Source: Azoarcus_F sp036734105 (lineage in GTDB: Bacteria; Pseudomonadota; Gammaproteobacteria; Burkholderiales; Rhodocyclaceae). Taken from it: a stretch of DNA of 13,238 nucleotides. Shown here one piece after another: positions 6,693 through 13,238 of this stretch (position 1 is its first letter; every line of letters begins with the position of its first letter). A program made the translations under genes and the position numbers. The stretch covers positions 1 to 13,238 of the forward strand of contig DAIMZH010000073.1 in the NCBI GenBank assembly GCA_036734105.1, read 5' to 3'. A model generated the notes under the pieces. It worked only from the letters and a program-made list of their open reading frames with translations. It had not been told where the DNA came from and searched no databases.

Positions 6693-8753
6693 TTATTTTT
6701 TTGTCGGGTTTGGTGGCTCACCCTTGACGGACAATGGCAACAAAATGCTAAAGCTGGTGCCAGACTCGGGTTCGCTCTCAACTTTTATATCGCCGCCCAG
6801 CTCACGAACGTATTGCATGGTCTCGAACATCCCAATGCCCATGCCGCTCGTTTTGCTGGTCTGGAAGGGTTTGAACAAGCTGTCGCGGATAAATTCCGGG
6901 CTCATGCCGCAACCATCGTCCACCACTCTCACCCTCGCCCACTTATCTCCGGCTCTATCCAGTATCACCAATACCTTACCATCGTCAAGCACCGCGTCGA
7001 GTGCATTTTGCACAACATGCCCAATGATGCGCTGCAATCGCTCGCCATGCGCGTCAACTTCCAGCCCACCGTTGGAATCATCCTGAAACTGCACTTCGGG
7101 CTTCTGATGCCGCTTGGAATTGCGGATACCCGACACCAGCGCCACCAGATCAATGCGGCGACGGGCCTCAACCGAGCGCTTTTCCTGCAACTGCTGCATC
7201 AGCGAGCGCATCTTGGCTTCTACATGTTGCACAGTTTCGAGCATGTCCTGCTGAAACTCGGGGTTGTGCTTGTGACGCTCGGCATTGCGCAGCATCAGCG
7301 ACAACTGCGCCACCAGGTTCTTGAGGTCGTGCACCACAAAGGCCGACATGCGATTGAAAGAATCGAACTTTCGCGACTCGATCAATGCCTCGGCCGCCTG
7401 CATGCGCGCCAGATAGCTTGCCGCCTGCCGTCCTGCGGTCTTGAGCAGGTCAAGCACCTCCCAGTTGACCTCAAAACGCGCACGCGGCGCATTGAGCACC
7501 GCAAAACCAACCAAGCCACTGCCAGACTTCAGAGGTACCACCAACCAGGCATCAGGCATGGCAACCAGCCAATCGGGCAAAGGCGCGGACTCAACATTCA
7601 GATCTTCATCGTTGAGCACGACAATCCACTCCCGGTCGGCCAGAAAACGACAGAAGTCGCTGTCCGAAGGTTCTTCCAGCTCAACCTCGGGGTGGTTAAG
7701 GCGCGCCCTGGGCATCAGCGTGTTGCCATTGGTCTTCAGCCATAACACGCCCCCGGGGCTTTCGACAAGATCGGACAAGGCCTTGATCACCGACTGGCCG
7801 AGGTCCAGGGTATCGTCGGCATTTGACAAGGACTGTGTAAAGCGCAGCCACTCGGCACGATAGTCGTAGCGATAGGGGAACAGGTGCTTGCTCAGCCACA
7901 CCCGCAAACGGGCGCGCTGGGTGCCCGAAAAAACAAAAACACCCAACAACATCAGGCCTGCAGCCACCAGCCCCACCTGCAGGGCACGACCCCAGTCACC
8001 ACCAAAATAGCGAACGTAATAGCCCACCGCCGAGATCAGCAGCAGATACGCACCGGTCAGCGCCAGCGCCGTGGAATGAAAGAACACCTCGCGCGACACC
8101 GCCATGCGCACCGTCCAGGTCGGGCTGCGCGTGGCCGACAAAGCCACCATCGGAATCACCAAAGTGGCCACAAAGCCGCGCACTGCCCACACATCGGTGT
8201 CGAGGCGACCAAACAGAAAGCCATCGGCCAGAAAATACAGGTCAAACACATAAGCTGCAGCCAGGCCCAGACACATCGGCTTGAGCCCCCAGCGCGACTC
8301 ACGCGGCACGCTGCGGTAAAGCTGCTCCACCATCACCAGGCCAGCCACCGTGCCAGCCAGCAACAACGCCACCACCACACGTGCCGGGTCGCCCAAGGTC
8401 GAAGGCCAGATCAGCATTGCCACAAAGGCCAAAATCTGCAAGCCAACAAAGGCACCGACAAGCTGCAAGGGCCGGTTTCTGCGCTCGCCCAGCAAGGGCG
8501 CCAGCAGCACTGCCATAAAAACCAGCCAGCCAGCGCCATGCAGTAGCTCGGAAAAAATCGCCACCAAAAGCGCCTGCGGCGTGCCGCTATAAAAATGCCA
8601 CAGCCCAGCCAGCGCCCACAACAGACTGCCAGACAAAGCCAGCAGCAACGCGCCACCGACGCGCCCACCACGCCACGCTACAAAAGAATAGATAAGAAAC
8701 AGAAAATAGGCTGTAGCGGCAATTCCGCTGCCCCAGGCGGCGAGGTCGATCAA
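6693..8753 (-). CDS. prsK: PEP-CTERM system membrane histidine kinase PrsK
   Basis: This 686-residue sensor kinase matches the PEP-CTERM kinase family (TIGR02916, about 680 residues). About nine hydrophobic segments fill residues 5-276, with little periplasmic sequence between them, so the signal may be sensed within the membrane. A GAF-like region follows (about 300-455). The dimerisation/phospho-acceptor helix has His475 in VVHDLKN. The ATP-binding domain has Asn583 (VVQNALDAV), the G1 box DDGCGMSP (Asp613) and the G2 box SGMGIGMF. It should phosphorylate PrsR, encoded 2 nt downstream. The start is TTG at 8753, supported by AGGAG 6 nt upstream and by the membrane segment beginning at once; no ATG nearby fits. 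It lies downstream of a hairpin terminator, so it probably has its own promoter in 8754-8818. Confidence 0.95.
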   Translation of the reverse strand: MIDLAAWGSGIAATAYFLFLIYSFVAWRGGRVGGALLLALSGSLLWALAGLWHFYSGTPQALLVAIFSELLHGAGWLVFMAVLLAPLLGERRNRPLQLVGAFVGLQILAFVAMLIWPSTLGDPARVVVALLLAGTVAGLVMVEQLYRSVPRESRWGLKPMCLGLAAAYVFDLYFLADGFLFGRLDTDVWAVRGFVATLVIPMVALSATRSPTWTVRMAVSREVFFHSTALALTGAYLLLISAVGYYVRYFGGDWGRALQVGLVAAGLMLLGVFVFSGTQRARLRVWLSKHLFPYRYDYRAEWLRFTQSLSNADDTLDLGQSVIKALSDLVESPGGVLWLKTNGNTLMPRARLNHPEVELEEPSDSDFCRFLADREWIVVLNDEDLNVESAPLPDWLVAMPDAWLVVPLKSGSGLVGFAVLNAPRARFEVNWEVLDLLKTAGRQAASYLARMQAAEALIESRKFDSFNRMSAFVVHDLKNLVAQLSLMLRNAERHKHNPEFQQDMLETVQHVEAKMRSLMQQLQEKRSVEARRRIDLVALVSGIRNSKRHQKPEVQFQDDSNGGLEVDAHGERLQRIIGHVVQNALDAVLDDGKVLVILDRAGDKWARVRVVDDGCGMSPEFIRDSLFKPFQTSKTSGMGIGMFETMQYVRELGGDIKVESEPESGTSFSILLPLSVKGEPPNPTKK

Positions 8754-8759
8754 GGATCA

Positions 8760-8764
8760 CTCCT
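8760..8764 (-). promoter_or_regulatory. Ribosome-binding site fixing the TTG start of prsK
   Basis: A perfect AGGAG on the minus strand lies 6 nt before the TTG codon at 8753, which makes this non-ATG start credible. Confidence 0.7.
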
Positions 8765-8770
8765 GCAAAG

Positions 8771-8801
8771 TGGCGATCGAAAACACACGCGCCAATCGCC
8801 A
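8771..8801 (-). promoter_or_regulatory. Inverted repeat in the prsK leader, possible operator
   Basis: TGGCGAT (8771-8777) and ATCGCCA (8795-8801) form a perfect 7-bp inverted repeat with a 17-bp spacer, just upstream of the prsK ribosome-binding site. The spacing suits a dimeric DNA-binding protein or a leader hairpin. No regulator is known to me for this sequence. Confidence 0.3.
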
Positions 8802-8818
8802 AAACCGCCCAAAAACAC

Positions 8819-8844
8819 GCATGCCCCTCAAATGAGGGGCATGC
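8819..8844 (-). terminator. Strong hairpin terminator between the sugar transferase and prsK
   Basis: GCATGCCCCTCA (8819-8830) and TGAGGGGCATGC (8833-8844) are exact complements, giving a stem of up to 12 bp around AA. On the minus strand it lies 24 nt past the sugar transferase stop and is followed by GTG then TTTTT, the layout of a rho-independent terminator. It separates that gene's transcript from prsK. The plus-strand side lacks a T-run. Confidence 0.8.
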
Positions 8845-8868
8845 ACGTTGCCAAACCGGAAACGCGGA

Positions 8869-10257
8869 TCAGTGCGCGCCTTCTCCGCTCAGAACAACCC
8901 GAACGGTTTCAAACAGCACAAGTGTATCGAGAATCAGCGTGTGATTCTTCACGTAATAAAGATCGTACTGCAGTTTTTGCACTGCGTCATCCACAGTGTT
9001 GCCGTAAGCGTAGCGCACCTGGGCCCAACCGGTCACGCCGGGTTTGACGCAATGCCTAAGTGCATAAAAAGGGATTTCTTCAGAAAGCTGCTCAACAAAA
9101 TAGGGGCGCTCGGGGCGCGGACCCACCAGACTCATGTCACCGACGATGACGTTGAACAACTGAGGCAGTTCGTCGATGCGCACCTTGCGGATGATACGCC
9201 CCACCCGGGTGACGCGGTCATCGTTGGCCGAGGCCCAGCGCGGCTTTCCGTCTTTTTCGGCGTCGCAACGCATGCTGCGGAACTTGGTCACCTTGAAGGT
9301 GCGACCACCCTGGCCGACACGCTCCTGGCGATAAAAGATGGGGCCACGGTCTTCGAGAAAAATGGCAATGGCGGTGAAAATCATCACCGGAATCGACACC
9401 AGCAGCAAAACCATGGTGGCCACCAGATCGAACGCCCGCTTTACGGCGCTACGCAACACCCCCTGACGGAAGCCGTCGCCGTAGATCAACCAGCTCGCGC
9501 GCAAAGACTCTATCCGGATCTGCCCCTGGGTGCGCTCAAAGAAGGACGACAGGTCAAACACCCTGACGCCCATCACCTTGCAGTCAAGCAATTCACGAAT
9601 CGGCAACACCCCACCGCGACGCTCGCGCACCGCAACAATCACCTCATCCACATCAAGCTTTTCTACGGTGTCGTGCAGCGAGCGAGATGTTGGCAGCACC
9701 AGCGACGGATCAACCACCTGAACTTCGTCCCCGGTGCTCGGATAAAAACCGACAAACTCTACCCCGCGCCGAACCGGAAAATGCAAGGCGTGCTCAACAT
9801 CGACGGCTTCCTTGCCTGTTCCGATGATCAGCACACGTGGCGTAAACATGGCCGCAGCCGCACGACGGTTGGCCGTGCCGCGCAAAGACAAAACCAGACC
9901 CAGCACTGCAAGCACTGCCACATCAAAATAAGGTGACTCCACCGGTGGCCAGGGCATGACCTGAAAGATCAGATAGGCCAGCGGCACACTCGTCACCAGC
10001 GCCAGCACAATGCGCGACAAAGACTCTCGCCCAGACAGACGCCGACCGGGCAAGCGATACAAACCCAGAAAGCTGTTGAACAGAATCATCACCACCGCAA
10101 ACAGCAAGGCCAGAGGCGCCGTTGCGATGAGGTCGAGTTGAGCGCCGTTTTGAGAAAAAAACAGCGCAGCCAGCACAGCCCCGAACAAGAACAGAATGTC
10201 AATCAAGGCCTGCTGCAGCGTGTGCAACGGAAAGTAGTGATTGAGAACTTTCATCAT
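8869..10257 (-). CDS. XrtA/PEP-CTERM-type exopolysaccharide sugar-1-phosphate transferase
   Basis: This 462-residue membrane protein is a polyprenyl-phosphate sugar phosphotransferase of the EpsB/WcaJ kind (TIGR03013-like). It should start exopolysaccharide repeat units by moving a sugar-1-phosphate from a UDP-sugar to undecaprenyl phosphate at the inner membrane. An N-terminal hydrophobic block (about 15-115, four to five segments) precedes a nucleotide-binding-like middle domain with VLIIGTGKEAV near residue 140. The C-terminal bacterial sugar transferase domain (272-460) has a membrane re-entrant segment, KFRSMR, the catalytic-type dyad Asp362-Glu363 in IDELPQL, GPRPERP and PGVTGWAQV. Two tandem ATGs (10257, 10254) are possible starts, with a modest AGG upstream. 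The gene ends at a strong terminator, so it is a separate transcript from prsKRT, although the family normally sits in the same locus. Sugar specificity cannot be read from sequence. Confidence 0.93.
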   Translation of the reverse strand: MMKVLNHYFPLHTLQQALIDILFLFGAVLAALFFSQNGAQLDLIATAPLALLFAVVMILFNSFLGLYRLPGRRLSGRESLSRIVLALVTSVPLAYLIFQVMPWPPVESPYFDVAVLAVLGLVLSLRGTANRRAAAAMFTPRVLIIGTGKEAVDVEHALHFPVRRGVEFVGFYPSTGDEVQVVDPSLVLPTSRSLHDTVEKLDVDEVIVAVRERRGGVLPIRELLDCKVMGVRVFDLSSFFERTQGQIRIESLRASWLIYGDGFRQGVLRSAVKRAFDLVATMVLLLVSIPVMIFTAIAIFLEDRGPIFYRQERVGQGGRTFKVTKFRSMRCDAEKDGKPRWASANDDRVTRVGRIIRKVRIDELPQLFNVIVGDMSLVGPRPERPYFVEQLSEEIPFYALRHCVKPGVTGWAQVRYAYGNTVDDAVQKLQYDLYYVKNHTLILDTLVLFETVRVVLSGEGAH

Positions 10258-10366
10258 TTAAACCTATCTGCCTTGCGTAGAGCCAACCCGGCTCCAGCCT
10301 GATGATCTTTCGCGCCGCAAGTGCGGCCCGCACGAGAACTCTTTAACCTTAGCTTACACATGGGCT

Positions 10367-10393
10367 CGTGACACCCCCGTGAATTGCGTCACG
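10367..10393. promoter_or_regulatory. Inverted repeat upstream of the sugar transferase
   Basis: CGTGAC (10367-10372) and GTCACG (10388-10393) are exact complements separated by 15 bases, about 110 bp before the sugar transferase start. It may be an operator or activator site. The surrounding interval 10258-10499 otherwise shows no gene, and I could not find a convincing sigma-54 (GG-N10-GC) or sigma-70 promoter in it. Confidence 0.3.
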
Positions 10394-10499
10394 CTCGAAC
10401 AGAATATTCACCTTGAAAGTGGCGTTCTCCGCTCAAGCCAACCAAAAACGGCACATGGCAAAACCCATCAAGAATAAAACAAGCCGACCTCAATGATGT

Positions 10500-11447
10500 T
10501 CAAATTGCCGCGAAACCTTCGGCCAGACGCTCTCCTGACCACCTAACCGCCTGTTCTGCCTGCGGAAAAAGCTTGCCCAGCGCGTAAAACCCGTGGATCA
10601 CACCCGGCACCGCCAAATGTGTCACGCTGCCGCCTTCCTCCATCACACGCTCGGCAAAAACCACACAATCGTCAGTGAGTGGGTCGCATTCAGCCGTCAC
10701 CAGCAACATGGGGGGCAAACCTGCCAGTGACGCGGCCCGCATTGGCGACGCGCGCCAGTCTTCGGCCGACCCACACGGCAGATAATGTCCAAAAAACCAC
10801 TTCAGGCTGGCGCTATCGAGCAAAAAGCCCTCGGCGAAAGCTTGGCGCGATGTCCGGTTGCTGAAAATCTCGGTGCATGGGTACACCAGCAACAACTGAC
10901 ATGGCAAGTCATGACCGGCATCACGCAAACCCAAGCTTGCTGCCAAGGTCAGATTGCCCCCCGCACTATCGCCGCCCATGGCCATGCGGTGTTCGTCCAC
11001 TGCCAGCAAACCGGCGTTGTCATGCGCCCAATGCCAAGCCAGGTGCACATCATGCAAACCTCCCGGAAAAGGATGCTCAGGCGCCAGGCGATACTCCACC
11101 GACAACACCGCGCAGCCAGCATGGTTGGCCAACTGCCGACACACCACGTCATAACTGGGCACATCACCCACCGTCCAGCCGCCGCCGTGCAAAAACACCA
11201 GCAAGGGCAACACTTCGTCCGGTCCATGCCCAATTGGCCTGAAAAACCGCGACAACAACACTGACCCATCCGGTCGTCCAATCGGCACATCCACCACCGA
11301 CGACACCGCTGGCGCATCAGGCCGGAAAGCAAACAACATCTTCTCGCTGGCGTGCCGTGCCTGCGCCACCGACAACTCGTGAAAACGCGGCGCACCCACG
11401 CGGTACACCATATCGAGCAACTTACGGGCTTCTGGGGCTAAAGACAT
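10500..11447 (-). CDS. Alpha/beta hydrolase, HSL-type esterase/lipase
   Basis: This 315-residue enzyme belongs to the hormone-sensitive-lipase group (family IV esterases, alpha/beta hydrolase fold 3). The oxyanion-hole motif HGGGW is at 87-91. The nucleophile Ser161 is in GDSAGG, and Asp255 (AECDPLTDD) and His285 (VIHGFYALG) complete the triad. No signal peptide or membrane segment is seen, so it is probably cytoplasmic and acts on small acyl esters; the true substrate is unknown. The start at ATG 11447 is preferred. An upstream in-frame TTG at 11480 lies inside a hairpin and has no ribosome-binding site; the ATG also lacks a good one, so coupling to the preceding gene is possible. It lies 77 bp after the beta-CASP hydrolase gene and may share its transcript. 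No link to the PEP-CTERM block is evident. Confidence 0.9.
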   Translation of the reverse strand: MSLAPEARKLLDMVYRVGAPRFHELSVAQARHASEKMLFAFRPDAPAVSSVVDVPIGRPDGSVLLSRFFRPIGHGPDEVLPLLVFLHGGGWTVGDVPSYDVVCRQLANHAGCAVLSVEYRLAPEHPFPGGLHDVHLAWHWAHDNAGLLAVDEHRMAMGGDSAGGNLTLAASLGLRDAGHDLPCQLLLVYPCTEIFSNRTSRQAFAEGFLLDSASLKWFFGHYLPCGSAEDWRASPMRAASLAGLPPMLLVTAECDPLTDDCVVFAERVMEEGGSVTHLAVPGVIHGFYALGKLFPQAEQAVRWSGERLAEGFAAI

Positions 11448-11475
11448 AGGCAAAAAAGGCAGGCAGGCAAGGTCA

Positions 11476-11496
11476 CACAATCAGAACGGGATTGTG
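11476..11496 (-). terminator. Hairpin between the two hydrolase genes, possible attenuator or terminator
   Basis: CACAATC (11476-11482) and GATTGTG (11490-11496) form a perfect 7-bp stem with a 7-nt loop, 28 nt past the beta-CASP hydrolase stop. There is no T-run directly after it on the minus strand; a run of six T residues comes only about 20 nt later. Weak termination, an RNA-stabilising end or an operator are all possible. Confidence 0.35.
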
Positions 11497-11524
11497 CACC
11501 ACAGCATGTCGTTGAACAAGCAAG

Positions 11525-12943
11525 TCAGCCATTCTCTCCCAGTGTCACCACCAACTGGTGCCCTGTCTGTGCGGCCCACCGCTCAAGCATGGCCTTGAGC
11601 GCCAGACGGGGCAGCCCATCGCCGTGCACCAGACGTACCTCGGAAGGCGGATGGCGCATACGACGCACAAAATTGAGCAAATCCTTGCGGTCGGCATGCG
11701 CAGAATAGCCGCCAATCGTCTCCACGCGCGCCCGTATCGTATAGCGCACGCCATCCAGCTCGACCCAGCCCCCACGCGGACCAAAACGCTGAATGGCGTT
11801 GCCCGGCGTGCCCGGCGCCTGATAACCGATAAACAACACCGCATGTCGCTCATCACCCAGCATTGCCTTCAGGTAATTGACCACCCGCCCCCCGCTGGCC
11901 ATGCCGCTGGCGGCAATCACCACTGCGGGTCGGCCACTGCTGGCAAGATAGCGCACGGTTTGCTCGTGTTCGGCGTGCTCATCCACGGTGTAAAGGTTGT
12001 CAAACGCCAATGGGTGTCTGCCAGCGCGCAAACGCCGGTGCGCCTCGGCGTCCCACCACGGCTTGAGCTCGCGATAAGCCTCGGTGAAGCGCGCCGCCAG
12101 CGGCGAATCGACTATCACCTCCAGCTCGCGCCAGCGCTCATCCTTGGCACCGTGTATCAAACCCTCCAGCTCGTACAGCAACTCTTGAGTGCGCCCTATG
12201 CTGAAGGCCGGCACAATCACCGTTCCGCCGTTGGTCAAGGCACGGTCAATCGCCCCCTTCAGCCGCATCCGGCGCTGCCGTCGGCTCTCGTGCTCACGGT
12301 CGCCATAGGTGCTCTCAAGCACGGCAATATCGGCCCGCCATGGCGACTTTGGCGCTGGCAACAAGGGCGCATAGGGCGCCCCCAAGTCCCCCGAAAACAC
12401 CACCCGGCAATCGCGCCCGCTGCTGCGGTCAAGCACATCCGCCTCGACATAGGCCGAGCCGAGAATATGGCCCGCCCGCTGCAAGCGCACCCGCAAACGG
12501 TGACGAGCGTCATCTACCACCGTGTGCCACACCTTATAGTCGAGCGGCACCAGTTGCTGACCAACTTGTTGCAAAAAGCGCCGTATCAAAGCCGCATCAC
12601 GGGTAAAACCAATCTTCAGCGCATCCTCTATTACCAGAGGCAACAAACGCGCCGACGGAATAGAGCAAACAATAGGCCCCCGGAACCCCGCCGCCAGCAG
12701 ATAGGGCAAACGCCCAATGTGGTCGATGTGCACATGCGTCACCACCAAGGCCAGTACATCGTCTAACGGAAACGTGACCTGATGCTGCGCCAACGCATCC
12801 ACACCCTCGGCGTCCTGCCCCTGAAACAAACCGCAGTCCACCAACACCGAGCGATCCGACGCCAGGCGCAAACGGTGACAACTGCCGGTCACCCCCTCAC
12901 CACCACCATGGTGGCTGATCTGCACCGGACATTTCTCCGACAT
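11525..12943 (-). CDS. Beta-CASP metallo-beta-lactamase-fold hydrolase (RNA/nucleic acid processing type)
   Basis: This 472-residue protein has the three-part build of bacterial beta-CASP nucleases of the YSH1/CPSF type (COG1236-like). The metallo-beta-lactamase core has HVHIDH (70-75), His159 in GHILGSAYV and Asp186 in FSGDLG. A beta-CASP insert includes VPAFSIGRTQELLYEL and SGMASGGRV. The C-terminal Zn-dependent region has GYSAHAD (His416) and LVHGD (His440). All expected zinc ligands are present, so it should be an active metal-dependent hydrolase, most likely an RNA nuclease in the cytoplasm. The physiological target of these proteins in proteobacteria is poorly known. The start at ATG 12943 is chosen because GGAGAG is 5 nt upstream; a GTG at 12949 would overlap that site. 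A sigma-70-like promoter lies directly upstream, and the alpha/beta hydrolase gene follows. Confidence 0.92.
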   Translation of the reverse strand: MSEKCPVQISHHGGGEGVTGSCHRLRLASDRSVLVDCGLFQGQDAEGVDALAQHQVTFPLDDVLALVVTHVHIDHIGRLPYLLAAGFRGPIVCSIPSARLLPLVIEDALKIGFTRDAALIRRFLQQVGQQLVPLDYKVWHTVVDDARHRLRVRLQRAGHILGSAYVEADVLDRSSGRDCRVVFSGDLGAPYAPLLPAPKSPWRADIAVLESTYGDREHESRRQRRMRLKGAIDRALTNGGTVIVPAFSIGRTQELLYELEGLIHGAKDERWRELEVIVDSPLAARFTEAYRELKPWWDAEAHRRLRAGRHPLAFDNLYTVDEHAEHEQTVRYLASSGRPAVVIAASGMASGGRVVNYLKAMLGDERHAVLFIGYQAPGTPGNAIQRFGPRGGWVELDGVRYTIRARVETIGGYSAHADRKDLLNFVRRMRHPPSEVRLVHGDGLPRLALKAMLERWAAQTGHQLVVTLGENG

Positions 12944-12973
12944 GGCCACTCTCCGTCATAAAAAACGGATGTC

Positions 12974-13003
12974 ATTATCCCATACAGAAAAAAGTGACAG
13001 CAA
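12974..13003 (-). promoter_or_regulatory. Sigma-70 promoter of the beta-CASP hydrolase gene
   Basis: On the minus strand, TTGCTG (12998-13003) serves as -35 and GATAAT (12974-12979) as -10, spaced by 18 bp. A TG dinucleotide one base before the -10 makes an extended -10 box. Transcription would begin near 12967, giving a leader of about 24 nt with the GGAGAG ribosome-binding site (12949-12954). Confidence 0.6.
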
Positions 13004-13238
13004 CTCATTGACCACGAACGGGGCTGAGAAGAAATCTCCCCGCAATGATCCCAATTGCCAGCGCAGCCGCCTCGCTCAAAGAGCATTGGCAGACAGCCAA
13101 GCACTTTGGTGCCCGGCAAGCGCGCAGCTACGCCACCACCAAACCACTACCACCCGTAGCCTGGATGGAGCGAAGCGGAATCCGGGGCAGCGCTCTAAAA
13201 ATCCACCAACCGGTTAATCAGGCACAGGCGCTTGCTCC
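13004..13238. other. Intergenic region without a supported gene
   Basis: Upstream of the promoter there is no open reading frame with a recognisable product. The last bases (13218-13238) could be the end of another minus-strand gene, reading G-A-S-A-C-A-stop, but six residues cannot support a call. The only structured element is the REP-like palindrome at 13158-13187. Confidence 0.4.
13158..13187 (+). repeat. REP-like palindromic repeat
   Basis: A CCTGGAT arm and an ATCCGGGG arm flank GGAGCGAAGCGGA, giving an imperfect stem with a GCGAAGC core. Sequences of this form (a CCGGATT...CTCCATCC palindrome) are familiar as short intergenic repeats in many beta- and gammaproteobacterial genomes. That is recollection rather than a search result. 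Confidence 0.5.

Noticed and set aside
7884..8546. Plus-strand open frame rich in His and Gln opposite prsK
   Set aside because: The composition is the mirror of codons for hydrophobic membrane segments in PrsK; it is a shadow frame.
10258..10499. Sigma-54 promoter (GG-N10-GC) upstream of the sugar transferase, expected as a PrsR target
   Set aside because: Candidate sites such as the one around the GCGGGCCGCACTTGC block have the wrong spacing; no good match was found by eye.
11558..12766. Plus-strand open frame of 402 codons opposite the beta-CASP hydrolase
   Set aside because: It shows no domain or ribosome-binding site and lies fully inside a well-supported gene on the other strand.
13218..13238. 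Possible C-terminal end of another minus-strand gene
   Set aside because: Only six residues are visible before the stop; this is too short to support.
1..13238. CRISPR arrays, tRNA or rRNA genes, IS transposase genes, PEP-CTERM substrate proteins
   Set aside because: I found no regularly spaced direct repeats, no cloverleaf or rRNA sequence, no transposase motifs, and no protein in the window ending with a PEP-transmembrane-basic tail.

Overview
The window looks like chromosomal DNA of a Gram-negative, exopolysaccharide-producing proteobacterium. A betaproteobacterium (Rhodocyclales or Burkholderiales type) is most likely. The evidence is GC-rich coding DNA, an outer-membrane lipoprotein with a lipobox, a sigma-54 activator, and a gene set that is diagnostic of the XrtA/PEP-CTERM (exosortase) protein-sorting and exopolysaccharide system. 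The genus cannot be fixed from the sequence alone. All eight recognised genes lie on the minus strand, so the natural reading order is from high to low coordinates.

Right part (13238 to 10500): about 295 bp with no convincing gene, holding a REP-like palindrome and a good sigma-70 promoter. This promoter drives a beta-CASP metallo-beta-lactamase-fold hydrolase (12943-11525), followed by an HSL-type alpha/beta hydrolase (11447-10500). These two may be co-transcribed.

Centre (10257 to 2529): the PEP-CTERM regulatory and polysaccharide block. A polyprenyl-phosphate sugar-1-phosphate transferase of the XrtA/PEP-CTERM type (10257-8869) ends at a strong hairpin terminator. A tightly packed operon follows: membrane histidine kinase prsK (TTG start), sigma-54 response regulator prsR (2 nt gap), and the large TPR lipoprotein prsT (8 nt overlap). 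PrsK and PrsR would sense a signal and switch on sigma-54 promoters of PEP-CTERM and exopolysaccharide genes. PrsT is probably an outer-membrane scaffold for that system. Neither the exosortase gene xrtA nor any PEP-CTERM substrate protein is in the window.

Left part (2510 to 1): a Sel1-repeat lytic transglycosylase (2309-1329) and an exported trypsin-like serine protease (889-56). The transglycosylase gene is bracketed by two copies of a structured repeat of about 167 bp in inverted orientation (902-1067 and 2343-2510), about 80% identical by hand alignment. These repeats supply the upstream regions of both the protease and the transglycosylase. They are the least explained feature of the window. 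They could be an ORF-less mobile RNA element (HEARO/omega-RNA-like) or a MITE/REP-type element; only an Rfam or genome-wide search would settle it.
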